Shown: piece after piece, positions 1 to 12,163 of the stretch | How the letters are laid out: every line of letters begins with the position of its first letter | Position numbering within the stretch: the first letter of the stretch is position 1 | Notes under the pieces: model-generated | What the model saw: the letters and a program-made list of their open reading frames with translations, nothing else | Database searches by the model: none | Told to the model about the DNA's origin: nothing | Position numbers and translations under genes: made by a program | From: Lentzea albidocapillata subsp. violacea | GTDB lineage: Bacteria > Actinomycetota > Actinomycetes > Mycobacteriales > Pseudonocardiaceae | Direction: 5' to 3' | DNA: 64,000 nucleotides | Assembly (NCBI RefSeq): GCF_900100275.1 | Contig: NZ_FNET01000013.1 | Location: 124,001-188,000 of the forward strand

Positions 1-749
1 ACAACGAGGACGAGGTGGACGCGTTCCTCGACCTGGTTGAGGGCGAGCTCGCCCGCTTGATCGAGGAGAACAACGACCTCCGTCAGCAGGTCGAGCAGCT
101 CGACCAGCAGCTCGAGACGTCACGTGCCGACCTCGACGACGCGCGTGCGAAGGCTGCTTCCAGCCCCATGACGACCCGCATGCCGGTGGAGGAGCCGCGC
201 CGCCTGGCGCCGGTCCCGCCGCCCTCCGTCATGGAGCAGACGTCCCCCGGTGGTGGCGGAGACCACCACGTGCAGGCCGCGAAGGTCCTGGGCCTTGCCC
301 AGGAGATGGCGGACCGGCTGACGGGCGAGGCGAAGGCCGAAGCGGACGGCATGCTGTCCGAGGCGCGCACGAAGTCCGAGCAGCTGTTGTCCGAGGCTCG
401 CGCCAAGGCCGACACGATGGTCAACGAGGCGCGCACGCGTGCCGAGACCATGCTCAACGACGCGCGGACGCGTTCCGAGACGCTGGAGCGGCAGGCCCGT
501 GAGAAGGCCACCGCGCTGGACCGTGACGCGCAGCGCAAGCACGCTGAGGTGATGGGCAACATCACCCAGGAGAAGAACACGCTCGAGAAGCAGATCGACA
601 AGCTGCAGACGTTCGAACGTGAGTACCGCACGCGACTGAAGACGATGCTCGAGTCGTCCCTGCGCGACCTCCAGGACCGCGGCCCGGCCGCTCCGTCCGA
701 GGGTCGTTCCCAGGGCTACTCCTTCGGTGCACGCGCCGAAGCGGGCTGA
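1..749 (+). CDS. wag31: Wag31/DivIVA polar growth protein (5' truncated)
   Basis: The reading frame is open from base 3 and the true start lies before the window. The first visible residues ([16 protein letters not shown], then [18 protein letters not shown]) match the N-terminal membrane-curvature-sensing domain and first coiled coil of DivIVA. A Pro/Gly-rich linker follows (about residues 50-80 of the visible part), then a long Ala/Glu/Arg coiled coil containing six 11-residue units of the type [11 protein letters not shown], and a short disordered tail ending GARAEAG. In actinomycetes DivIVA marks the cell poles and organises tip growth and peptidoglycan synthesis in the cytoplasm. The small membrane protein 15 bp downstream is probably cotranscribed. 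Identification is firm; only the first 15-20 residues are missing. Confidence 0.93.
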   Translation, partial: NEDEVDAFLDLVEGELARLIEENNDLRQQVEQLDQQLETSRADLDDARAKAASSPMTTRMPVEEPRRLAPVPPPSVMEQTSPGGGGDHHVQAAKVLGLAQEMADRLTGEAKAEADGMLSEARTKSEQLLSEARAKADTMVNEARTRAETMLNDARTRSETLERQAREKATALDRDAQRKHAEVMGNITQEKNTLEKQIDKLQTFEREYRTRLKTMLESSLRDLQDRGPAAPSEGRSQGYSFGARAEAG

Positions 750-764
750 ACTACTGTTCGCTAG

Positions 765-1259
765 GTGCTCTTCGTAGTTCTGCTTCTGGTGCTGGCAGCC
801 CTCGGGTTGCTCGTGCCTGCGCTGGCCACGTCCAACACGATCTGGGCGTGGTCGTCCGTGGGCGCGAGCGTGCTCGCCGCCCTGGTCCTTGCTTGGGACT
901 GGTGGCGGAGACGGCCGGGGGACCCCGCTGCCGACGCGCAGAGTGTAGATCAACTACGTGCAGCTGATGATCAACGGGTGGTGGAGCCGGCGGTAGCCGA
1001 CACGCCGTCCGCTGACGAGGAACCACCGGAAGAGGACACCGACGCGGCGGACCTGCTCGTCGTGGCCGATCTGGTGGACGAGGTGCGGGTGCTGGACGAA
1101 CGGCCCCGATATCACCTGAGTTCGTGCTCCTGGCTTGCCGGGAGGCCCACGCTGGGCCTCCCGGTGCAGGAGGCACGGCAGTTGCAGTTCACGCCGTGCG
1201 CGCTGTGCACCCCGGACGCGGTGCTGGTGCGCAGGAGTCGTTCCGCACACTCCGACTGA
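765..1259 (+). CDS. small membrane protein with C-terminal Cys/His motif
   Basis: A 164-residue protein, GTG start, beginning 15 bp after wag31. Two hydrophobic segments at the N-terminus (about residues 2-20 and 25-43) form a hairpin, followed by Trp-Trp-Arg-Arg-Arg at the membrane edge, so the rest is probably cytoplasmic. An acidic linker (residues 50-110) leads to a compact C-terminal motif: YHLSSCSWLAG, then a stretch with EARQ, then TPCALC. The His, Cys, Cys-x2-Cys spacing resembles small metal- or cluster-binding modules. Small membrane proteins commonly sit beside wag31 in actinobacteria. No function is assigned; a role near the polar elongation machinery is only suggested by position. 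Confidence 0.75.
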   Translation: MLFVVLLLVLAALGLLVPALATSNTIWAWSSVGASVLAALVLAWDWWRRRPGDPAADAQSVDQLRAADDQRVVEPAVADTPSADEEPPEEDTDAADLLVVADLVDEVRVLDERPRYHLSSCSWLAGRPTLGLPVQEARQLQFTPCALCTPDAVLVRRSRSAHSD

Positions 1260-1359
1260 GCCCGTCGAGCAGATGCTCGGAGCACGATCGGGCGCCGACG
1301 GCCGGACGTGCTCGGTGTGGTCCAGTTCGCCTGCCGCGGCGGCGCATCGAGGTGGAACC

Positions 1360-1704
1360 TCACCGGTCCAGGAACAGCAGCATGATCAGCAACGCGAGCA
1401 GCGCGAGGTCCACGACGACACCGCTGGGCTTCGAGTCGTACCGCAACCGCGTGATCGTGGCACCGACCATCAGCAGCCCGAGGCCGACGGTGGCCGCGTG
1501 CGCCACCCATTCCCACGTGACCAGACCGACGACGAGGCCCGCCGCGCCCGCCCACTCCAGCGCGCCGATGGTGCGCCACAGCGCAGGGTTCATCCGAAAG
1601 TGGTCGCGCGCCTCGAGTGACGCCTTCGCGCCGAACAGCTTGCCCGCGCCCGTCGCCACGAACAGCAGGGCCAGCACGATCGACAACGCGATGGTCAACG
1701 TCAT
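1360..1704 (-). CDS. DoxX family membrane protein
   Basis: The start chosen is the ATG at 1702-1704 (MTLTIALSIVLALLFVATGAGK), giving 114 residues. Longer frames run into the ileS leader and are rejected. The pattern is typical of DoxX/DoxX-like proteins: a first membrane helix ending in TGAGKLFG, a conserved ALWRTIGALEWAGAAGLV segment, and four membrane helices in all. Family members are small inner-membrane proteins, some linked to thiol-redox or quinone metabolism, but the role of this one is unknown. It is transcribed away from ileS, so the 250-bp gap between their starts holds the promoters of both genes and the T-box leader. Confidence 0.8.
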   Translation of the reverse strand: MTLTIALSIVLALLFVATGAGKLFGAKASLEARDHFRMNPALWRTIGALEWAGAAGLVVGLVTWEWVAHAATVGLGLLMVGATITRLRYDSKPSGVVVDLALLALLIMLLFLDR

Positions 1705-1749
1705 CGGGCGAGCATACGGTTTGTGCCTCCGGTTACCCTGTAACCAACA

Positions 1750-1947
1750 GGCACCGATCCGGCCATCACCGGGGAGCCTCCGGAAGAACGGGTGCGCGAG
1801 CACCTCAGTAGAACCGGACGGGACCGGCCCGTCACAGCCGAAGAACGAGAGGCTCGCCGCAAGAAGGCGGGCAAGCGGGGTGGTACCGCGGCGGGCCGAG
1901 CCACATCGGCGTGTCGTCCTCGCGTGTCGCATCTGACCGCGAGGAGC
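1750..1947 (+). promoter_or_regulatory. translational T-box riboswitch of ileS
   Basis: The leader carries the T-box core GGGGTGGTACCGCGG (1877-1891), whose TGG part pairs with the uncharged tRNA acceptor end. Upstream is a short stem I of the actinobacterial ileS type, with an ATC isoleucine codon (1765-1767) in its loop as probable specifier. The expression platform is visible: TCCTCGCG (1917-1924) is exactly complementary to CGCGAGGA (1938-1945), which contains the ribosome-binding site of ileS. This fits the known actinobacterial design in which uncharged tRNA-Ile frees the Shine-Dalgarno sequence. No T-tract terminator is present, supporting translational rather than transcriptional control. 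Confidence 0.92.
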
Positions 1948-1954
1948 AGTGAAG

Positions 1955-5059
<3,105 letters not shown>

Positions 5060-5062
5060 CCG

Positions 5063-5521
5063 TTAGACGAGTTGTGGCTGGTGCGGGCTCACCCCGAGTG
5101 AGCGCCGCACCAGCCGCACCCACGGTGACCACCGGGCGGGTGCGGCGGGTACGCGGCCTGCCGCGCGTTCGCAGGCGTCGAACAGGTCCTCCAGGCACGC
5201 GTCGTGCATCCACCGGATGATCAACGCCCACCGCAGGCGCTTGCCCAGGCTGAAATCGCCGATCAACTCGTGCCGCAGGACCGTGCCCGAGGCCGACAGG
5301 GTGTGCGTGCCGTCGCCGTCCTCGAACGCGAAGGTGATCGACTCGCCGGGGACGAACTCGGTGCAGTGGTAGCGGATCGGGCCGTGCCCGCCGTCGGCTC
5401 CCACGCCCAGCGGGCGATCGAACTCCTGCTTGCCCCAGGCGGGCGGCCAGAGCTCCTGGACGCGCTCGACGAACGGGCCGGCGGGCACGCCGAGGTCGCG
5501 GGTGTGGACATTCTTGATCAT
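5063..5521 (-). CDS. SRPBCC-like protein
   Basis: A 152-residue protein with ATG start, read away from the TetR gene. It has the pattern of START/SRPBCC ligand-binding folds: an N-terminal strand with a helix (VPAGPFVERVQELWPP), a run of strands around residues 45-90 (GESITFAFEDGDGTHTLSAS), and a long amphipathic C-terminal helix (LRWALIIRWMHDACLEDLF). No catalytic motif can be named. The divergent TetR gene and shared operators suggest it is the regulator's target, perhaps handling the same small hydrophobic compound. It ends 3 bp from the ileS stop, tail to tail. Confidence 0.65.
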   Translation of the reverse strand: MIKNVHTRDLGVPAGPFVERVQELWPPAWGKQEFDRPLGVGADGGHGPIRYHCTEFVPGESITFAFEDGDGTHTLSASGTVLRHELIGDFSLGKRLRWALIIRWMHDACLEDLFDACERAAGRVPAAPARWSPWVRLVRRSLGVSPHQPQLV

Positions 5522-5534
5522 GGAAATTCCTCTC

Positions 5535-5575
5535 CATACGCTGCCGTATGTTCCTGGAACGTACGCTAGCGTATG
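5535..5575. promoter_or_regulatory. two tandem TetR-type operators
   Basis: Two 16-bp near-palindromes lie between the divergent SRPBCC and TetR genes: CATACGCTGCCGTATG (5535-5550) and CGTACGCTAGCGTATG (5560-5575), identical at 13 of 16 positions and 25 bp apart centre to centre. The second contains a perfect 12-bp palindrome, TACGCTAGCGTA. The arrangement is what an autoregulating TetR repressor controlling its neighbour would need. The first copy covers the most upstream possible TetR start codon (5548), supporting the downstream start. Confidence 0.8.
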
Positions 5576-5580
5576 GAACC

Positions 5581-7058
<1,478 letters not shown>

Positions 7059-7168
7059 TCAACTCCATGCAGGGTTAGGGATTGAGCCACTGATCAACAT
7101 GCTCCTTCGTGCATGAGCGCGGTAGAGGCGATCGTCGGATTCGTCGGAATCGGTGGTGATCAACCAGA

Positions 7169-8656
7169 ATGGTCCAGGTGGGTGACGTCACGGTCGTTCT
7201 GGGCGTCGGCGCCGCCGTGCTGCTGATCTCCGTGATCGCGGTGCGGGTGTCGACCCGGCTCGGGCTGCCCTCACTCCTGCTCTACCTCGGCATCGGCGTG
7301 CTCCTCGGCGAGTCCGTCGTCGGTATCAAGTTCGACGACGCCGACCTCACCCAGTCCCTCGGCATCGCGGCGCTGGTGCTGATCCTGACCGAGGGCGGGA
7401 TCACGACCCGCTGGAGCGCGGTGAAGTCCTCGCTGCGGCTGGGCGTCGCACTGTCCACAGTGGCCGTCGCGGTGAGCGTGGCGGTGACCGGAACGGCGTT
7501 GCACTTCCTGCTGGGCCTCGACTGGCGGATGGCGTTGCTGTGGGGCGCGGTGCTGTCGTCCACCGACGCGGCCGCCGTCTTCAGCGTCCTGCGCTCCCTG
7601 GGCGTCGGCTCGCGGCTCACGGGCGCGCTCGAACTGGAGTCCGGCCTCAACGACGCGCCGGTCTACATCGCCGTGGTGCTGCTGGCCTCGTCGGACCAGA
7701 TCTCCTGGACCGCGCCGCTGCTGGTGATCTACGAACTGGGCGTGGGCGCGCTCATCGGCGTGGCACTCGGATATCTCGGCGGGGCCGGGCTCCGACGCGC
7801 GGCGCTGCCCTCCACCGGTCTGTACCCGCTCGCCACGGTGGCCGTGTGCGTGATGGCCTACACGGCCGGTGACCTCGTGCACGCCTCCGGATTCCTCGCC
7901 ACGTACGTCGCCGCGCTGGTCCTCGGCAACGCCCGCCTGCCGCACCGCGCCGACACCCTCTCGTTCGCCGAAGGCCTCGGCTGGCTCGCCCAGATCGGGC
8001 TCTTCGTGCTGCTCGGCCTCTACGCCTCGCCGTCGCGCCTGCTCGACGTGCTGTTCCCCGCACTGGTCGCGGGCGTGGTGCTGACGTTCGTGGCCCGGCC
8101 GCTGTCGGTGGTCCTCGCCTCGCTGCCGTTCAAGGTGCCGTGGCGCGAACAGGCGTTCCTGTCCTGGTCGGGGTTGCGCGGCGCGGTGCCCATCGTGTTC
8201 GCGCTGATCCCGCTGATCCAGGGCGTCGAGGGTGCTCGCGAGCTGGTCGACGTGGTGTTCCTGCTGGTCATCGTCCTGACGGTGGTGCAGGGCACGACGC
8301 TGCCGTTCCTCGCGCGGCGCCTCGGGCTGGTGAAGGCGGGCGAGGTGCAGGAGGTCCAGGTCGACGCCTCGCCGCTCGACGAGCTCGGGGCCGAACTGCT
8401 GCAGGTACACATCCAGCGCGGGTCGAAGCTGCACGGCGTCTACATGTCCGAACTGCGGCTACCGACCGGAGCCACGGTCAGCCTCGTGGTGCGCTCGGGG
8501 AAGAGTTTCACGCCACAACCGACGACGAGGCTGCAGACGGACGACCAGTTGCTCATCGTCACCACCGAAGAGGCGCGCGACGCCGCTGAGCGGCGCGTAC
8601 GTGCCGTCGACAGGGCCGGTCGCTACGCCAGGTGGAAGGGCGAGACCGGGGATTAG
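7169..8656 (+). CDS. cation/proton antiporter (CPA1, NhaP2/CvrA type)
   Basis: A 495-residue membrane protein beginning at ATG 7169. Residues 1-390 contain about 12 membrane helices with CPA-family motifs: SSTDAAAVFSVLR, LELESGLNDAPVYIAVV with the conserved Asn-Asp pair of the ion site, and FLSWSGLRGAVPIVFAL. The last 95 residues form a cytoplasmic RCK_C (TrkA-C) domain (ELLQVHIQRGSKLHGVYMSE ... TDDQLLIVTT), typical of nucleotide- or ligand-gated K+/H+ antiporters. It would exchange K+ or Na+ for protons at the plasma membrane. Single-gene unit; its TAG stop overlaps the first bases of the palindromic element. Confidence 0.92.
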   Translation: MVQVGDVTVVLGVGAAVLLISVIAVRVSTRLGLPSLLLYLGIGVLLGESVVGIKFDDADLTQSLGIAALVLILTEGGITTRWSAVKSSLRLGVALSTVAVAVSVAVTGTALHFLLGLDWRMALLWGAVLSSTDAAAVFSVLRSLGVGSRLTGALELESGLNDAPVYIAVVLLASSDQISWTAPLLVIYELGVGALIGVALGYLGGAGLRRAALPSTGLYPLATVAVCVMAYTAGDLVHASGFLATYVAALVLGNARLPHRADTLSFAEGLGWLAQIGLFVLLGLYASPSRLLDVLFPALVAGVVLTFVARPLSVVLASLPFKVPWREQAFLSWSGLRGAVPIVFALIPLIQGVEGARELVDVVFLLVIVLTVVQGTTLPFLARRLGLVKAGEVQEVQVDASPLDELGAELLQVHIQRGSKLHGVYMSELRLPTGATVSLVVRSGKSFTPQPTTRLQTDDQLLIVTTEEARDAAERRVRAVDRAGRYARWKGETGD

Positions 8657-8817
8657 GCCCTGTTCTGCAGGTCCGTTCGATGAGAGTCACGGTCGAGAGA
8701 CCCGGAGGCGGTGCCGCCGCAATGCCCTCATACCGGGCGTATTCGGGCTTTGCGGCGGTGCCGTCTCCGGGGCCCTCGGCCGCGACTATCGCGGACGAGA
8801 CCTGCAGGACAGGGCCT
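8655..8817. repeat. 163-bp palindromic element (hairpin or MITE-like)
   Basis: The outer arms are 8655-8673 (AGGCCCTGTTCTGCAGGTC) and 8799-8817 (GACCTGCAGGACAGGGCCT), which pair at all 19 positions with one G-U. Inner 25-nt arms (8702-8726 and about 8744-8768) pair with three G-U and one mismatch, and the segment between them is partly complementary. Nearly all differences in the conserved arms keep RNA pairing. It lies between the antiporter stop and the SAM-IV riboswitch. It may be a structured RNA, a long terminator or a small non-autonomous mobile element; no coding function is supported. Confidence 0.7.
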
Positions 8818-8888
8818 ATCGGTCTCCGAGGCTTCTCACGATGTGATCGGGTGTCGACGGGAGTGTCACCCTCCGCTAACGTCGTCGG

Positions 8889-9005
8889 CAGGTCATGAGA
8901 GCCAGCGTCAAGCCCAAGCTTGCTGGCCGGCAACCCTCCAACCGCGGTGGGGTGCCCTTGGTGAGGACCTGGTCCGGCGCGTGGGGCGCCGGTCAAGCGC
9001 GGGCC
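8889..9005 (+). promoter_or_regulatory. SAM-IV riboswitch
   Basis: The segment starts GGTCATGAGAGCCAGCGTCA, continues with CTTGCTGGCCGGCAACCCTC and CAACCGCGGTGGGGTGCC, and ends in a hairpin followed by CAAGCGCGGG. These are the conserved elements of the actinobacterial SAM-IV class (SAM-I-like core with its own peripheral architecture), in the right order and spacing. It binds S-adenosylmethionine and usually lowers expression of sulfur-metabolism genes. The downstream gene begins at 9043 with GGAGG (9031-9035) as ribosome site; no T-tract terminator is obvious, so control may be at translation. Confidence 0.9.
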
Positions 9006-9042
9006 TTCACACAACGGGGCCCCTGGCCTCGGAGGCAGCTCG

Positions 9043-10374
9043 ATGACGCTCGCGATCACCCCTGGAACCACCACTTCCGTTCCGGCTGTCGTCGGCGCCG
9101 ACCTGCGCGTTCCCCTGGTCACCGGCGAGCGCGTCACCTACGCCAACCTTGACCACGCGGCGTCGGCGCCCTGTCTGCAGGAAGTGCGCGACGCCGTCGA
9201 CGAACTGCTGCCCTGGTACGCCAGCGTGCACCGCGGCGCCGGGTTCGCGTCGCAGGTCTCGACCCGCGTCTACGAGCAGGCCCGCGACCGCGTCCGCAGG
9301 TTCGTCGGGGCGCACTCCTCCGACGCCGTCGTCTTCACCCGTAACACCACGGACTCGCTGAACCTGTTGGCGCGCAGCGTTCCCAAGAACACCGCCGTCG
9401 TGCTGTTCGACAGCGAGCACCACGCGGCGCTGCTGCCGTGGCGCGGTCCGAACGTTCAGCGGGTTCCCGCCCCATCTTCGTCTGGCGCAGCGATTGTCGC
9501 GCTGGACCGGGCGTTGGCCGCCGCCCCGGTCGGCCCTCGGCTCGTGATCGTCACCGGGGCGTCCAACGTCACGGGGGAGCTGTGGCCGGTCGCCGAGCTC
9601 GCGAAGGTCGCCCGCCGCCACGGCGCGCGCATCGCGCTCGACGCCGCGCAGCTCGCCCCGCACCGCCCGATCAACGCCCGTGAGCTGGGCGTCGACTACA
9701 TCGCGTTCTCCGGCCACAAGATCTACGCGCCCTTCGGCGCGGGCGTGCTGGTCGGCCGTGCGGACTGGCTGCAGCAGGCCCAGCCGTACCTCGTGGGCGG
9801 CGGCGCGACGTCCAAGGTGACCGACCACGGGGACCGCCTCGGCGTGGCCTGGTCCGCGGTGCCCGAGCGGCACGAGGCCGGCAGCCCGAACGTCGTCGGC
9901 GTGCACGCGCTGGCCGCGGCCTGCGAGATCCTGTCGCGGCACTGGGAGCAGACCGTCGCGCACGAGCAGGAACTGCTGACGCGCCTGCGGAACGGCCTGC
10001 GCACCATCCCCGGCTTCCGCGAGCTCGCGATCCTGGCCGACGCGGACAAGGTCGGCGTCGTGAGCTTCACGATCTCCGGCTTCGACGCGGGCTTCCTCGC
10101 GGCGGCGCTGTCCGCCGAGTACGGCATCGGCGTGCGCGACGGGGCGTTCTGCGCGCACGTGATCGTGGGGCGCCTGGTCAAGCAGGCCGGATCGCACGAG
10201 GAACGGGCCGTGCGCGCGTCGGTCGGCCTCGGCACGACGGCCGAGCACGTCGATCGCCTGATCGCGGCGCTGCGCACCCTGGTCACCGAAGGTCCGAAGT
10301 GGACCTACACGCAGCGGGACGGCCGCTGGGTGCCGCAGGACGACAACCGAACCCTGCCGCCGTTCCTCGCGTAG
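9043..10374 (+). CDS. cysteine-desulfurase-like class V aminotransferase
   Basis: A 443-residue PLP enzyme (fold type I, class V). The Schiff-base lysine is K226 in AFSGHKIYAPFGAG, the PLP-phosphate region is TRNTTDSLNLL, and ALDAAQLAPH holds the cofactor Asp. A Cys at residue 370 (VRDGAFCAHV) is placed like the catalytic cysteine loop of SufS-type desulfurases. It would remove sulfur from cysteine or a related sulfur compound. The SAM-IV riboswitch upstream ties it to sulfur or methionine economy. No suf or isc partners are nearby, so it may serve a specialised sulfur-transfer or C-S lyase step instead of general Fe-S assembly. Confidence 0.85.
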   Translation: MTLAITPGTTTSVPAVVGADLRVPLVTGERVTYANLDHAASAPCLQEVRDAVDELLPWYASVHRGAGFASQVSTRVYEQARDRVRRFVGAHSSDAVVFTRNTTDSLNLLARSVPKNTAVVLFDSEHHAALLPWRGPNVQRVPAPSSSGAAIVALDRALAAAPVGPRLVIVTGASNVTGELWPVAELAKVARRHGARIALDAAQLAPHRPINARELGVDYIAFSGHKIYAPFGAGVLVGRADWLQQAQPYLVGGGATSKVTDHGDRLGVAWSAVPERHEAGSPNVVGVHALAAACEILSRHWEQTVAHEQELLTRLRNGLRTIPGFRELAILADADKVGVVSFTISGFDAGFLAAALSAEYGIGVRDGAFCAHVIVGRLVKQAGSHEERAVRASVGLGTTAEHVDRLIAALRTLVTEGPKWTYTQRDGRWVPQDDNRTLPPFLA

Positions 10375-10397
10375 TCCCTGTAGTGGACAATGACCTG

Positions 10398-11123
10398 GTG
10401 AGTGACGAGTCCAAGGCCGAGGAGAAAGCCTCCGGGATGGTCGCTGACGTACCGGCGGAAGCGCAGGTCAGCGAACCCGAGACGGTCGCGATCGTGGTCG
10501 AGGAGCCGGCCGCGGAGTCCCCCGCGAAGGTGGAGGACGACGACGAGTTCCCGATCTCCGGTTCGATCTCCGGCTCGCTGCCGGAACCGAGGACGAAGAT
10601 CCTCGCGATCCTGGCGGCCGGCGTGCTGGCCCTCGACGTGGTCACCAAGGTCGTGTCCGTCGCGTTCCTCGAGGGCGCCGACCCGATCAAGCTGTTCGGC
10701 GGCGTGCTCTACCTGACGTTCGTCCGCAACCCCGGCGCCGCGTTCGGCCTGGCGGAGAGCATGACGTGGATCCTCGCGCTGATCGCGTTCGGCGTCGCCG
10801 GGTTCATCGTCTGGATCTCGCGCAACCTCCGTTCCCAGGGCTGGGCCGTCGGCCTCGGCCTGGTGCTGGGCGGCGCCATCGGCAACCTCGCCGACCGCCT
10901 CTTCCGCACGCCGGGCCCGATGCGCGGCCACGTCGTCGACTTCCTGTCGCTGTTCGACCCGTACGGCCAGGTGTGGCCGGTGTTCAACGTCGCGGACATG
11001 GCGATCGTCTGCGGTGGCGTGACGATCATCATCCTGGCGCTCCTGCAGCACGACTACGACGGGACCGTTCACAAGCGGACCGAGCCCCTCCCGGAGCAGG
11101 ACGGTCTGCAGGAGTCGAAGTAG
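10398..11123 (+). CDS. lspA: lipoprotein signal peptidase (signal peptidase II)
   Basis: LspA removes signal peptides from prolipoproteins after Lgt has acylated the lipobox cysteine; lgt is also in this window, at 56.4 kb. Start taken at GTG 10398 (MSDESKAEEKAS); GTG 10383 is an alternative. After an unusual 60-residue acidic, Ala/Glu-rich cytoplasmic extension come four membrane helices. Family signatures are FVRNPGAAFG, the first catalytic Asp region GGAIGNLADRL, GHVVDFL, and the second Asp in FNVADMAIVCGG. Followed after about 50 bp by the pseudouridine synthase gene, the usual lspA-rluD order. Confidence 0.95.
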   Translation: MSDESKAEEKASGMVADVPAEAQVSEPETVAIVVEEPAAESPAKVEDDDEFPISGSISGSLPEPRTKILAILAAGVLALDVVTKVVSVAFLEGADPIKLFGGVLYLTFVRNPGAAFGLAESMTWILALIAFGVAGFIVWISRNLRSQGWAVGLGLVLGGAIGNLADRLFRTPGPMRGHVVDFLSLFDPYGQVWPVFNVADMAIVCGGVTIIILALLQHDYDGTVHKRTEPLPEQDGLQESK

Positions 11124-11177
11124 CCGCTCCTGGTAGTTTCAGCAGGTTCTGCAAGAAGAAGAAGGTCGAGGCCCCGC

Positions 11178-12107
11178 GTGAGCGGATACCGAACGCTGCC
11201 CATTCCCGACGGTCTGGACGGCATGCGCGTCGACGCCGGTCTCGCGAAGCTGCTCGGCTTGTCCCGCACCGTCGTCGCGTCCATCGCCGACGCCGACGAG
11301 GTGCTGGTCGACGGCCGGGTCGTCGGCAAGTCCGACCGGCTCACGGCCGGGGCGATGCTGGAGATCACGCTGCCGGCGCCGCCGCAGCCGATCACCGTCC
11401 AGGCGATCCCCGTCGAGGGCCTGATCATCATCCACGAGGACGACGACATCATCGTCGTCGACAAGCCCGTCGGGGTCGCCGTGCACCCGTCACCGGGCTG
11501 GACCGGGCCGACCGTCGTCGGCGGGCTCCTCGCCGGTGGCCACCGCGTCGCCACGTCCGGAGCCGCCGAACGCCAGGGTGTCGTGCACCGGCTCGACGTC
11601 GGCACGACCGGCGTGATGGTGGTCGCGAAGTCCGAGTCCGCGTACTCGGCGCTGAAGCACGCCTTCAAGGAACGGACCGTCGAGAAGGTCTACCACGCGA
11701 TCGTGCAGGGTCACCCGGACCCGATCAAGGGCACCATCGACGCCCCGATCGACCGCCACCCCAAGCACGACTACAAGTTCGCCGTGATGCAGGACGGCAA
11801 GCCGTCCATCACGCACTACGAGGTCATCGAGGCGTTCCGCGCGGCGTCGTTCGTCGAGGTGCATCTGGAGACCGGGCGCACGCATCAGATCCGTGTGCAC
11901 TTCTCGGCGCTGCACCACCCGTGCGTGGGCGACCTGACGTACGGGGCCGACCCGACGCTGGCCAAGCGGCTCGGGGTGACGCGGCAGTGGCTGCACGCGC
12001 GTCAGCTCGGGTTCCACCACCCGGCGGACGGCCAGTGGGTCTCGTACACGTCGGAGTACCCCGCCGACCTGTTCGTCTCGCTGGAGAAGCTGCGCGAAGA
12101 AGGCTGA
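11178..12107 (+). CDS. rluD: RluD/RluA-family pseudouridine synthase
   Basis: A 309-residue enzyme beginning at GTG 11178. The N-terminal S4 RNA-binding domain (residues 10-75, with [20 protein letters not shown] and ADEVLVDGR) precedes the catalytic domain with [16 protein letters not shown], where D140 is the catalytic Asp, and [14 protein letters not shown] near residue 235. It isomerises uridines in 23S rRNA; the exact target sites cannot be read from sequence. Placed directly after lspA, as in most actinobacteria and many other bacteria. Confidence 0.93.
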   Translation: MSGYRTLPIPDGLDGMRVDAGLAKLLGLSRTVVASIADADEVLVDGRVVGKSDRLTAGAMLEITLPAPPQPITVQAIPVEGLIIIHEDDDIIVVDKPVGVAVHPSPGWTGPTVVGGLLAGGHRVATSGAAERQGVVHRLDVGTTGVMVVAKSESAYSALKHAFKERTVEKVYHAIVQGHPDPIKGTIDAPIDRHPKHDYKFAVMQDGKPSITHYEVIEAFRAASFVEVHLETGRTHQIRVHFSALHHPCVGDLTYGADPTLAKRLGVTRQWLHARQLGFHHPADGQWVSYTSEYPADLFVSLEKLREEG

Positions 12108-12163
12108 TCGCGGCTGGGCAGATCACCGGTTGACGACGTTGCGCCTGATGTCGACCGGTGTGC

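Noticed and set aside
8657-9046. Small ORFs of 80-110 codons between the antiporter and the class V enzyme
   Set aside because: They run through the palindromic element and the SAM-IV riboswitch and have no family match.
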